This document shows positions 23,484-30,486 of a DNA stretch of 30,486 nucleotides, in pieces. The notes under the pieces are model-generated. The model was given only the letters and a program-made list of their open reading frames with translations, made no database searches and had not been told where the DNA came from. The first letter of the stretch is position 1, and the number at the start of each line of letters is the position of its first letter. The position numbers and the translations under genes are program-made. The stretch comes from JAEZVV01 sp036652035. Lineage in GTDB: Bacteria; Pseudomonadota; Gammaproteobacteria; Burkholderiales; Burkholderiaceae_F. The DNA lies in assembly GCA_036652035.1 (NCBI GenBank), contig JAVVWR010000039.1, positions 1 to 30,486 of the forward strand. Reading direction: 5' to 3'.

Positions 23484-25322
23484 TCAAAGTCGCGCGGCCA
23501 GCGCGCCGCGCAGGGCGTTGCAGACGAGCAGTGCTTGCGCACGCTCCAGGTCAGAACGGTGAAGCGGGCGTTCGGTGGCGCCGAGCGCGAGCATGGTTTG
23601 GGCGCGCATCACGCCGGGTAAGAGACCGGCGCTCAGCGGGGGCGTGAACCACTGCTGGTCGAGCTGGATAAAAACGCTGGAACGAGCGCCCTCGGTCAGT
23701 TCGCCTCGGGCGTTGAAAAAAAGGCTGTCGAACGCACCCTGACTTTCGGCGGCGCGAATCGCGGCGTCGTAGGTCGAGCGCAGCGAGGTCTTGTGCTGCA
23801 CCAGGGCGGATTCGGCCGGCGGCAGGCCGATGGGCGAGAGGACAAGCCGCACCGGTGCTGTCGGTTGCGGTCCGCGCGGCGCCGAGCGGAGGCTCAGCGC
23901 GCCGTCGTGAGACAGATCGATGCGCACGCGCTGTGGGACATCGGCGGGCAGGGTCGCCAGCTGATGCGCGATGCGGGTCCGCGCGGCGCGCTCATCGAAG
24001 GCAAAGCCAAGCTCGGTGGCGCTGGCCGCCAACCGCTTCAGGTGCGCGTCGAGCAGGGCGATCGTGCCGCCCGCGGCCAGCATGGTTTCAAACAGGGTGA
24101 AGCCGGGTGCGAGCGCCGTGGCAAACCGCGCCTTGGTGCGAGTCTCTTCCCATTCGGCCTCGGGCTTCGAGTCGATCACGATGCCGCCGCCCACGCCCAG
24201 TTGGGTGGCACGCCAGCCGTCGCGCTCGGGCCCGAGCATGAGGGTGCGGATCGCGACCGACAAACAGAAGTCGCCGCCGTGCTGATCGGCGCTGACCGCG
24301 TCAGCCCAGCCGATCGCTCCGCAGTAGATCCCGCGCGGTGTGGTCTCGAGCCGGGCGATCAAGTCCATGGTGTGGTGCTTGGGCGCGCCCGTGATCGAGC
24401 CGCAGGGAAACAGGGCACGCAACACGGCGGGAAGATTCAAGCCCGGGCGCAGGTGCGCGGTGACGGTCGAGGTCATCTGGTGAACGGTGCGATAGCTCTC
24501 GATCGCAAAGAGCGCAGGCACTTTGACCGAGCCGGTCTCGGCCACGCGGCCCAGGTCGTTGCGCAACAGGTCGACGATCATCCGATTCTCGGCCTGGTTT
24601 TTCTCGTCGGCCGCGAGCCATTGCGCGTTGGTCTGGTCTTGCTGCGGGTCGGCCGCGCGCGGCGCGGTTCCCTTCATCGGCCGCGTCGTGAGTTTGCCGC
24701 CCCGGTTCTCGACAAACAGCTCGGGCGAGCACGACACCACCCATTCGGTCTGGTCACCCGCAGGCAATCGGATCAGCGCGCCGAAAGCCACTGCCTGGCG
24801 CGTCCGCAGCCGACGGTAAAGGCCGACGGGCGAGCCGAAGGCGCGGCCGTTGAGTCGATAGGTGTAGTTGAGCTGGTAGGTCTCGCCGGCCGCGATCCAG
24901 CCGTGAATGCGTTCGATCGCGGCGCGGTACTCGGCCTTGCTCACGCTCGCCTGCCAGCCGGCGAAGCCGGCGGGCGAGGGCGTGGCGGATCGGTCGGCCG
25001 CGGCGAGCCAGGCTTCGATCTGCTCGCCGTGGAGGTGGGCGAGCGAGTCGAACATCAAGACCCGCAGGGCGCTGGCTTCCCCGGGAGCGAGGGATTGGCA
25101 GCCCGCTGGCAGCAGCTTGGCGCCCCATTCGTAATCGGCGAGCAGCACCGGATGCAGACCGCGCGCCTGGTCGGCCACGACCTTCGCCCACACGGCGTCG
25201 AGCGTGGCGGGGTCGGTGCAGCGATGCTCGCGCGCAAAACCGGTGTAGAGCCGGCCGCCGGGCGCGCCTGGCCCGCCGCTCTGGTCGAGCAGGGCGAAAG
25301 GAGCGAGGTCGGCTGGCGTCAT
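23484..25322 (-). CDS. Bifunctional aminodeoxychorismate synthase I / aminodeoxychorismate lyase
   Basis: A 612-residue fusion of PabB and PabC for p-aminobenzoate, a folate precursor. The chorismate-binding half (about 1-400) has PELFVENRGGKLTTRPMKGT; the Lys in PMKGT marks PabB rather than TrpE. It also has ENRMIVDLLRNDLGRVAETG and CGSITGAPKHHTMDLI. The second half (about 408-612) is a class IV aminotransferase: LFETMLA, LLDAHLKRLAASA, LVQHKTSLRSTYD with the PLP lysine, and FFNARGELTEGARSSVFI. The glutaminase PabA must be elsewhere. Such fusions are known in beta-proteobacteria. Confidence 0.93.
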   Translation of the reverse strand: MTPADLAPFALLDQSGGPGAPGGRLYTGFAREHRCTDPATLDAVWAKVVADQARGLHPVLLADYEWGAKLLPAGCQSLAPGEASALRVLMFDSLAHLHGEQIEAWLAAADRSATPSPAGFAGWQASVSKAEYRAAIERIHGWIAAGETYQLNYTYRLNGRAFGSPVGLYRRLRTRQAVAFGALIRLPAGDQTEWVVSCSPELFVENRGGKLTTRPMKGTAPRAADPQQDQTNAQWLAADEKNQAENRMIVDLLRNDLGRVAETGSVKVPALFAIESYRTVHQMTSTVTAHLRPGLNLPAVLRALFPCGSITGAPKHHTMDLIARLETTPRGIYCGAIGWADAVSADQHGGDFCLSVAIRTLMLGPERDGWRATQLGVGGGIVIDSKPEAEWEETRTKARFATALAPGFTLFETMLAAGGTIALLDAHLKRLAASATELGFAFDERAARTRIAHQLATLPADVPQRVRIDLSHDGALSLRSAPRGPQPTAPVRLVLSPIGLPPAESALVQHKTSLRSTYDAAIRAAESQGAFDSLFFNARGELTEGARSSVFIQLDQQWFTPPLSAGLLPGVMRAQTMLALGATERPLHRSDLERAQALLVCNALRGALAARL

Positions 25323-25333
25323 CGGAGCACTCC

Positions 25334-25363
25334 AAAAGACGAAGGCGGCCCGTGGGCCGCCTT
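25334..25363 (-). terminator. Rho-independent terminator after fba
   Basis: A 10-bp perfect stem, AAGGCGGCCC (25342-25351) and GGGCCGCCTT (25354-25363), loop of two, followed on the minus strand by CGTCTTTT. It ends fba about 35 bp past its stop and lies just before pabBC. Confidence 0.85.
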
Positions 25364-25397
25364 GGGGTTCAACCCGGCGCGGTTTTAGTTGACGCGC

Positions 25398-26462
25398 TCA
25401 GTTGACATGTTGGGCCAGTTCGCCCGCCGCGTACTTGGCCGCCATATCGACCAGCGTCACCGCCTGGATCTTGGCGCCCTGGCCTTCGCAGCCGAACTCC
25501 AGATAGCGCTGCTTGCAGATCGCCTTGGCCGCGGCGCGCGCGGGTTTGAGGTAGTCGCGCGGGTCGAAGTGGCTGGGGTTCTCGAACAGGAACTTGCGGA
25601 TTGCCGCGGTCATCGCCAGACGGATGTCGGTGTCGATGTTGACCTTGCGCACGCCGTACTTGATCGCCTCTTGAATCTCTTCGACCGGAACGCCGTAGGT
25701 TTCCTTCATTGCGCCGCCGTGCTCGCGGATGATCGCGAGCAGGTCTTGCGGCACGCTCGAAGAGCCGTGCATCACCAGATGGGTGTTGGGAATGCGGCGG
25801 TTGATTTCCTTGATGCGTTCGATCGCCAGGATGTCGCCGGTGGGCTTGCGCGTGAACTTGTACGCGCCGTGGCTGGTGCCGATGGCGATCGCCAGTGCGT
25901 CGAGCTGGGTGCGGGCCACGAAATCAGCGGCCTGTGCCGGGTCGGTCAGGAGCTGGTCGCGGGTCATCACCGCGTCGGTGCCGTGGCCGTCTTCCTTGTC
26001 GCCCTGCATGGTCTCGAGCGAGCCGAGGCAGCCCAGTTCACCTTCGACGCTCACGCCCTTGGCGTGCGCCATCGCGACCACCTTCTGGGTGACGGCGACG
26101 TTGTAGTCGTAGTCGGCGATGGTCTTGCCGTCTTCCTTGAGCGAGCCGTCCATCATGACCGACGAGAAGCCCAGGTTCATCGCGCCTTCGCACACCGCCG
26201 GGCTCTGGCCGTGGTCCTGGTGCATGCACACCGGGATTTGCGGATACGACTCGACCGCCGCCTGGATCAGATGCTTGAGGAAGGTCTCGCCCGCGTACTT
26301 ACGCGCGCCGGCCGAGGCTTGCATGATCACGGGGGCGCCGGTCTCGGACGCGGCTTCCATGATGGCCTGGACCTGCTCCAGGTTGTTGACGTTGAACGCC
26401 GGGACGCCGTAGCCGTTGTCGGCCGCGTGATCCAGGAGTTGACGCATCGATACCAGCGCCAT
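25398..26462 (-). CDS. fba: Fructose-bisphosphate aldolase, class II
   Basis: A zinc aldolase of glycolysis and gluconeogenesis, splitting fructose-1,6-bisphosphate. The 354-residue protein is of the class IIB (Calvin-cycle subtype) look. It has GYGVPAFNVNNLEQ at the start, VCMHQDHGQ with catalytic Asp83 and zinc ligand His84, VEGELGCLG, AIGTSHGAYKFT with a zinc His, LVMHGSSSVP and VRKVNIDTDIRLA. GGAGAG stands 6 bp before ATG 26462, and TACAAT (minus strand, 26513-26508) could be its -10. Divided from pabBC by a strong terminator. Confidence 0.97.
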   Translation of the reverse strand: MALVSMRQLLDHAADNGYGVPAFNVNNLEQVQAIMEAASETGAPVIMQASAGARKYAGETFLKHLIQAAVESYPQIPVCMHQDHGQSPAVCEGAMNLGFSSVMMDGSLKEDGKTIADYDYNVAVTQKVVAMAHAKGVSVEGELGCLGSLETMQGDKEDGHGTDAVMTRDQLLTDPAQAADFVARTQLDALAIAIGTSHGAYKFTRKPTGDILAIERIKEINRRIPNTHLVMHGSSSVPQDLLAIIREHGGAMKETYGVPVEEIQEAIKYGVRKVNIDTDIRLAMTAAIRKFLFENPSHFDPRDYLKPARAAAKAICKQRYLEFGCEGQGAKIQAVTLVDMAAKYAAGELAQHVN

Positions 26463-26530
26463 GTTTGACTCTCCGCGCGTAAATGGTTGGTGTGGGGTAC
26501 GGCCGCCATTGTAGAGCGGCGCGGCGCGGC

Positions 26531-27829
26531 TTACGCCGTGCGATTGCGCGCCAGCGGCGGATTCTTGGCGAAGTAGCGCTGGATGCCTTTCATGATGGCG
26601 CGCGCCATCTCGTCCTGGTAATTGTTGTCACGCAGCCGCGCTTCTTCTTGCGGGTTGCTGATGAAGGCGGTCTCGACCAGGATCGAGGGAATGTCCGGCG
26701 CTTTCAACACGGCAAACCCGGCCTGCTCGACCCGCGGCTTGTGCAACTCGTTGATGCGCTCGAGTTCGCGCAAGACCGACGCGCCAAACTTGAGGCTGTC
26801 GTTGATCTGCGCGGTGGTCGAAAGATCGAGCAGAACACGGGCGAGCTGCTTGTCATGAGTGCCGAGGTTGACCCCGCCAATCAGGTCGGCATCGTTTTCC
26901 CGCTTGGCCATCCAGGCCGCGGCGCTGCTGGTCGCACCGCGCTCGGACAGGGCAAACACCGAGGAGCCGCGTGCGTCGGGTTTGATCCAGGCATCGGCAT
27001 GGATCGACACCAGCAGGTCGGCCTTCACGGCGCGCGCGCGGGCCACGCGTTGATTGAGCGGAACGAAGTAGTCGCCGTCGCGCGTGAGCGCGGCGCGCAT
27101 CGAGGGCTGTGCGTCGAGCATGGCGTGCAGGCGCTTGGCGATCGACAGCGTGACGTGCTTTTCATAGGTGCCGGCCCGCCCCACCGCGCCGGGGTCTTCG
27201 CCGCCGTGACCGGGGTCGATCGCAATCGTCACCAGCCGCGCCATGCGCGGTCCCTTGGGCTCGCTGCGAGGGGGGCGATCGCGTTGGGCATTGCGTTCGG
27301 CTTCGGCAATCGCACGACCGATCGGGTCGTCGTCCTCGACCTCGGGCTTTTGCAGCAGCGCCATCAGCGGGTCGGCCGGTCGGGCCGGGTAGAGATCGAA
27401 CACCAGGCGGTGGCCGTAAGGGCCTACGGGCGCGAGCGAAAAGACCTGCGGCTGCACGTCTTCCTTGAGCTCCATCACCAGGCGCACTACGCGCGGCTGG
27501 TACTGGCCGGCGCGCAGGCTGACCACGTAGGGGTCGCTCGGGTTGATGCGGCCAACCAGTTCCTGCAGGCGGGCGTTGAGCTCGAGTCCCTCGATGTCGA
27601 CCACCAGCCGCAGCTGGCCTTCGCGGATCACGAAGTGGCTGACCTTGAGCGGTTCGTCGTGTTCGAGCGTCAGGCGCGTGTAGTCGCGCGCCGGCCACAT
27701 GCGCAGATCCAGCAGCTGGGCGCCACGCGCGATCTGGAAGGGCGACAGCGAAAGGACGAGCGAGCCCGCGCCGGCCTGGATCAGGCGGCGGCGGGAGATT
27801 CCCAGGATTTCAGTGCTTCGCTCAGACAT
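26531..27829 (-). CDS. amiC: N-acetylmuramoyl-L-alanine amidase, AmiC-like
   Basis: A periplasmic zinc amidase that splits septal peptidoglycan during daughter-cell separation. The 432-residue protein has a Tat signal (ISRRRLIQAGAGSLVLSLS), as in E. coli AmiC, then an AMIN domain (about 35-145) that binds the septum, a charged linker, and an Amidase_3 domain (about 200-425). The latter has IAIDPGHGGEDPGAVG with a zinc His, Glu in TYEKHV, LLVSIHADAW with a zinc His, and ILVETAFISNPQEE with the catalytic Glu. ATG 27829 is inside tsaE by 49 bp; the in-frame extension to 27943 is antisense-like. Confidence 0.93.
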   Translation of the reverse strand: MSERSTEILGISRRRLIQAGAGSLVLSLSPFQIARGAQLLDLRMWPARDYTRLTLEHDEPLKVSHFVIREGQLRLVVDIEGLELNARLQELVGRINPSDPYVVSLRAGQYQPRVVRLVMELKEDVQPQVFSLAPVGPYGHRLVFDLYPARPADPLMALLQKPEVEDDDPIGRAIAEAERNAQRDRPPRSEPKGPRMARLVTIAIDPGHGGEDPGAVGRAGTYEKHVTLSIAKRLHAMLDAQPSMRAALTRDGDYFVPLNQRVARARAVKADLLVSIHADAWIKPDARGSSVFALSERGATSSAAAWMAKRENDADLIGGVNLGTHDKQLARVLLDLSTTAQINDSLKFGASVLRELERINELHKPRVEQAGFAVLKAPDIPSILVETAFISNPQEEARLRDNNYQDEMARAIMKGIQRYFAKNPPLARNRTA

Positions 27830-28293
27830 GCTTGGCCAGTGGGGGTTCGCGCGTGGAGCCGGGCGCAGCGGCCGTCGCCAGCCACGTCGAGCTCGATGTC
27901 CAGATCGGCCGCCGGCAGGCGCGGACCGGCACGGGCAGGCCATTCGGCGGCGGTGATGTGGCCGGGTCCGAAATTTTCGCGGAACCCCGCGGATGCAAAC
28001 TCGGTCGGATCGGCGAACCGATAAAAATCAAAGTGATAGAAGTCTAAGCTCGAAACTTTATAAGCTTCAACCAAGGCGAAGGTAGGACTTTTGATGGGGC
28101 CGCTCACGCCCAAGGTCCGCAGCAAGGCGCGGATCAGGGCGGTCTTGCCCGCTCCCAGATCGCCGTGGAGGCGGAAATTGAAGCCTTCTCGCGCAATCGC
28201 GGCGAGCTGGGCGCTGAGTCCGGCAGCCAGCGCACGCCCTAGTCGGGCGGTGGCGGCTTCGTCGGGCAACTCGAGTTCGGTCGGGCAGGACAC
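27781..28293 (-). CDS. tsaE: tRNA threonylcarbamoyladenosine biosynthesis ATPase
   Basis: TsaE is the P-loop ATPase that helps TsaB/TsaD transfer threonylcarbamoyl to A37 of tRNA. The 170-residue protein has the Walker A motif GDLGAGKT (44-51), SPTFALVEAY and DFYHFDFYRFADPTEF with the Walker B region, and ITAAEWPARAG, where the family has the conserved EWxER-like segment. GTG 28293 is the only sensible start; AGG lies too close to act as a normal binding site. It overlaps amiC by 49 bp. The start is only 13 bp from the divergent queG start. Confidence 0.94.
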   Translation of the reverse strand: MSCPTELELPDEAATARLGRALAAGLSAQLAAIAREGFNFRLHGDLGAGKTALIRALLRTLGVSGPIKSPTFALVEAYKVSSLDFYHFDFYRFADPTEFASAGFRENFGPGHITAAEWPARAGPRLPAADLDIELDVAGDGRCARLHARTPTGQACLSEALKSWESPAAA

Positions 28294-28294
28294 C

Positions 28295-28306
28295 TAGAAT
28301 CAGTTC
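28295..28306 (+). promoter_or_regulatory. queG: Possible leaderless -10 element of queG
   Basis: TAGAAT (28295-28300) followed by six bases and ATG 28307. The distance puts the transcript start at the ATG. Only 13 bp separate the queG and tsaE start codons, so a normal leader cannot fit without entering tsaE. The -35 must lie inside tsaE and is not clear. Confidence 0.5.
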
Positions 28307-29422
28307 ATGAACGTCAAGGACTCTCAGGATACCGAGGATATCGGCCGCGGCGCGATCGACCTGGCCGAGCTTGCGACTTCCCTCAAGCACTGGGGGCGCG
28401 AGCTTGGTTTTGGCGCGGTGGCGATCGCCGGCATCGAGCTGGATCAGGCGTCGGCGCGGTTACGCCATTGGCTGGCCGAGGGCCGTCACGGCGAGATGGA
28501 TTACATGGCGCGCCACGCCGAGCTGCGCGCCGACCCGGCGCGGATCCTGCCTGGCGCGCTGCGAGTGATCACCGCCCGCATGGACTACCTGCCGCGCGCC
28601 GCCGGCCACGGCTGGATCGAGCAGGAATGGCAGCGGCTGGCTGACGCGCAAGCCGCCGCGATTTCGATCTACGCCCGCGGTCGCGACTATCACAAGGTCT
28701 TGCGCGCTCGCCTGCAGCAGCTCGCCACTCGCATCGAGCAAGTCGCCGGGCCGTACGGCTACCGGGTGGCGACCGACTCGGCGCCCGTGATGGAGGTGGA
28801 GCTGGCGCAGGCCTCGGGCTTGGGCTGGCGCGGCAAACACACGCTGCTGCTGTCACGCGCGGCCGGCTCGACGTTTTTTCTGGGCGAAATCCTGACCGAT
28901 CTGCCGCTGCCCGCCGACGCGCCCAGTGGCGCGCACTGCGGTTCCTGTTCGCGCTGCATCGAGATCTGCCCCACGCAGGCGATCACCGCGCCCTACCAGA
29001 TGGATGCGCGGCGCTGCATCTCCTACCTGACGATCGAACACCCCGGCGACATTCCCGAGGAATTCCGCGCGGCGATTGGCAACCGGGTCTACGGCTGCGA
29101 TGACTGTCAGCTTGCCTGTCCGTGGAATAAATTCGCGCGCCGCGCGGCGACGCCGGATTTCGACGTGCGCCACGGGCTCGATGCCGCCACCCTGATGGAT
29201 TTGTTTGCGTGGAGCGCTGTCGACTTCGATCAGCGTCACGCTGGCAGCGCGATCCGCCGCATGGGTCACGAACGCTGGTTGCGCAACATCGCGGTGGCCC
29301 TGGGCAACGCGCCGCGCAGCGCGGCCGTGATCGCGGCCTTGCGCACGCGCACCGACGACGCTTCGGCCCTGGTTCGCGCTCATGTGGCCTGGGCGCTGCT
29401 GCGCCACGGCGAAGGGATCTAG
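28307..29422 (+). CDS. queG: Epoxyqueuosine reductase
   Basis: The last enzyme of queuosine synthesis, a cobalamin and two-[4Fe-4S] protein that reduces epoxyqueuosine in tRNA. The 371-residue protein has YARGRDYHKVLRARL and ATDSAPVMEVELAQ near the cobalamin/active site. HCGSCSRCIEICPTQAI and GCDDCQLACPWNKF are the two ferredoxin-like cysteine clusters. The C-terminal HEAT-like repeat (RWLRNIAVALGNAP) binds tRNA. Length is normal. The stop shares the CTAG bases with the stop of the convergent AEC gene. Confidence 0.96.
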   Translation: MNVKDSQDTEDIGRGAIDLAELATSLKHWGRELGFGAVAIAGIELDQASARLRHWLAEGRHGEMDYMARHAELRADPARILPGALRVITARMDYLPRAAGHGWIEQEWQRLADAQAAAISIYARGRDYHKVLRARLQQLATRIEQVAGPYGYRVATDSAPVMEVELAQASGLGWRGKHTLLLSRAAGSTFFLGEILTDLPLPADAPSGAHCGSCSRCIEICPTQAITAPYQMDARRCISYLTIEHPGDIPEEFRAAIGNRVYGCDDCQLACPWNKFARRAATPDFDVRHGLDAATLMDLFAWSAVDFDQRHAGSAIRRMGHERWLRNIAVALGNAPRSAAVIAALRTRTDDASALVRAHVAWALLRHGEGI

Positions 29423-30318
29423 AACAAGCTGCTCGCTGTGGCCCACAAGGGCAGGGTGAACATCGCCAGGACGGTCTGAGCCGTGATGATCGCTGCCACC
29501 GCCGGACCATGGCCGTTCATGCGCACGGCAAGGATGTAACAGGTCGGCGAGGTCGGCAGCGCGGCAAACAGCACCAGCACCTGCAACTCCAAGGGAGAGA
29601 GACCGGCGAGCAGGGCGAGCCCGAGCGCGAGCGCAGGGACCAGCGCCAGTCGCACGGTGACAAACCATGCAATCACCGCGCGACATCCCCGGGCTGCGGA
29701 AAAACGCAGTCCCGCGCCAATCGCGAGCAAGCCCAGCGCGAGACTGGCGTCGCCCAGCCGCTTGAGCAGGACCGCTCCGGGATCTGGCAGGCTCAGCCCG
29801 CTCAGGTTGAAGACGAGTCCCGTAAGTGTTGCAAGAATCAGTGGATTGCGCGCCAGTTCGCCCCAGATGCTCTGCTGGCTTTGGCCCGCCATGCTACTGA
29901 CTGCCACCAGGTTGCCGATCGGCACCCAGAGCGCCGTGATCAAGGCCATCAGGGCGAGGCCTTCTGTGCCGTAAAGGCTGGAGGCCAGGGCAAAGCCGAC
30001 ATACGAATTGAAGCGAAACGCGGTCTGTACGCTCGAAGACACGACGGTCCCCGACGTGCGCAAGAGCGGATGGCCAAGAAAGCCCAGCGCGACCGCTCCG
30101 CTCATGGCCGCCAGGCCGGTGATCAGAAACCACTGGGTCGACTCGAGCGAAAAGCGCGCGGTGCTAATCGTGTAGAAAAGCAGAGCGGGAAACAGGACGA
30201 AGTAAACAAGCTTTTCGACTCCGCTCCAGAAGCCTTCGGGGAATCGAATCCGCCGCGCCAGCACCACGCCGATGGCGATTAGTGCGAAGTCGGGCAACAT
30301 GAGAAATACGCCGTTCAT
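29419..30318 (-). CDS. AEC (auxin efflux carrier)-family transporter
   Basis: A 299-residue membrane protein with about ten helices. MLPDFALIAIGVVLARRI at the start, KLVYFVLFPALLF (the conserved helix-break segment of the family), TAFRFNSYVGFAL, and a second half with GLVFNLSGLSLPDPG, LGDASLALGLLAIGAGL and AALPTSPTCYILAVRMNG, matching the AEC repeat. The family exports or takes up organic acids such as malate; the substrate is unknown. ATG 30318 is used; a second ATG lies at 30300 in the same frame. Convergent with queG, overlapping by 4 bp. Confidence 0.92.
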   Translation of the reverse strand: MNGVFLMLPDFALIAIGVVLARRIRFPEGFWSGVEKLVYFVLFPALLFYTISTARFSLESTQWFLITGLAAMSGAVALGFLGHPLLRTSGTVVSSSVQTAFRFNSYVGFALASSLYGTEGLALMALITALWVPIGNLVAVSSMAGQSQQSIWGELARNPLILATLTGLVFNLSGLSLPDPGAVLLKRLGDASLALGLLAIGAGLRFSAARGCRAVIAWFVTVRLALVPALALGLALLAGLSPLELQVLVLFAALPTSPTCYILAVRMNGHGPAVAAIITAQTVLAMFTLPLWATASSLF

Positions 30319-30369
30319 GCGGGTTTGTTCTTGATGAGAGTGATGCGCGCAGAAAAACCGGCGTGCAAA

Positions 30370-30399
30370 TTGCGAAAGCAGATCAAGCTACCGTATACT
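30370..30399 (+). promoter_or_regulatory. Promoter of tRNA-Thr
   Basis: TTGCGA (30370-30375), 18 bases, TATACT (30394-30399), then 11 bases to the tRNA 5' end. Both hexamers are close to the sigma-70 consensus. Confidence 0.7.
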
Positions 30400-30410
30400 T
30401 CATCCCCTTC

Positions 30411-30486
<76 letters not shown>

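Noticed and set aside
23793..28024. Plus-strand frames of 359-531 codons over pabBC, fba and amiC
   Set aside because: They are antisense shadows of identified genes in high-GC DNA; no start signals or domains.

Overview
The window is a 30.5 kb piece of a draft assembly from a high-GC proteobacterium, most likely a betaproteobacterium of the Burkholderiales type. The inference rests on gene content and order (purC-purE-purK-sua5 beside fba and a fused pabB-pabC; divergent tsaE/queG; kynB-kynU-kynA), the GC-rich codon use, and a PEP-CTERM protein. Two runs of exactly 100 N (3025-3124, 7610-7709) are scaffold joins. The first hides the end of kynB and the start of kynU. The second is flanked on both sides by the same 55 bases and looks like an unmerged contig overlap.

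Left part (1-7.4 kb): a minus-strand CHAT-domain fragment runs off the left edge and collides with the 3' part of an unidentified plus-strand gene. A minus-strand nitroreductase and a plus-strand DMT exporter follow. Next comes a plus-strand run: kynB, kynU, kynA (tryptophan to anthranilate), a hotdog thioesterase, a glutaryl-CoA-dehydrogenase-type acyl-CoA dehydrogenase and a GNAT acetyltransferase. Spacing and stop/start overlaps suggest one catabolic operon.

Middle part (7.4-18.1 kb): a diguanylate cyclase gene with an apparent frameshift and a sigma-28-like promoter; a surface/secretion module (PEP-CTERM protein behind a good sigma-54 site, a small exported protein resembling the post-PEP-CTERM-1 family, and a secreted zinc protease with a PA domain); then on the minus strand rluF, an ArsC/YffB-like protein, a DMT transporter and murI. 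A plus-strand stretch follows with a multiply deleted chemoreceptor pseudogene, a G-rich 12-bp tandem repeat, a SemiSWEET transporter and an intact chemoreceptor carrying a second copy of a 107-bp segment found in the pseudogene.

Right part (18.1-30.5 kb): mostly minus-strand housekeeping genes: a GDSL lipoprotein esterase, sua5/tsaC, purK, purE, purC, dgkA, pabBC, fba, amiC and tsaE. Then queG (plus, divergent from tsaE), a convergent AEC-family transporter, and tRNA-Thr(CGU) ending at the window edge. No CRISPR array, intact insertion sequence or prophage was seen. The least ordinary features are the sigma-54/PEP-CTERM module, the repeated -10-N6-ATG layout suggesting leaderless mRNAs, the decayed chemoreceptor locus with its G-rich repeat, and the CHAT junction.
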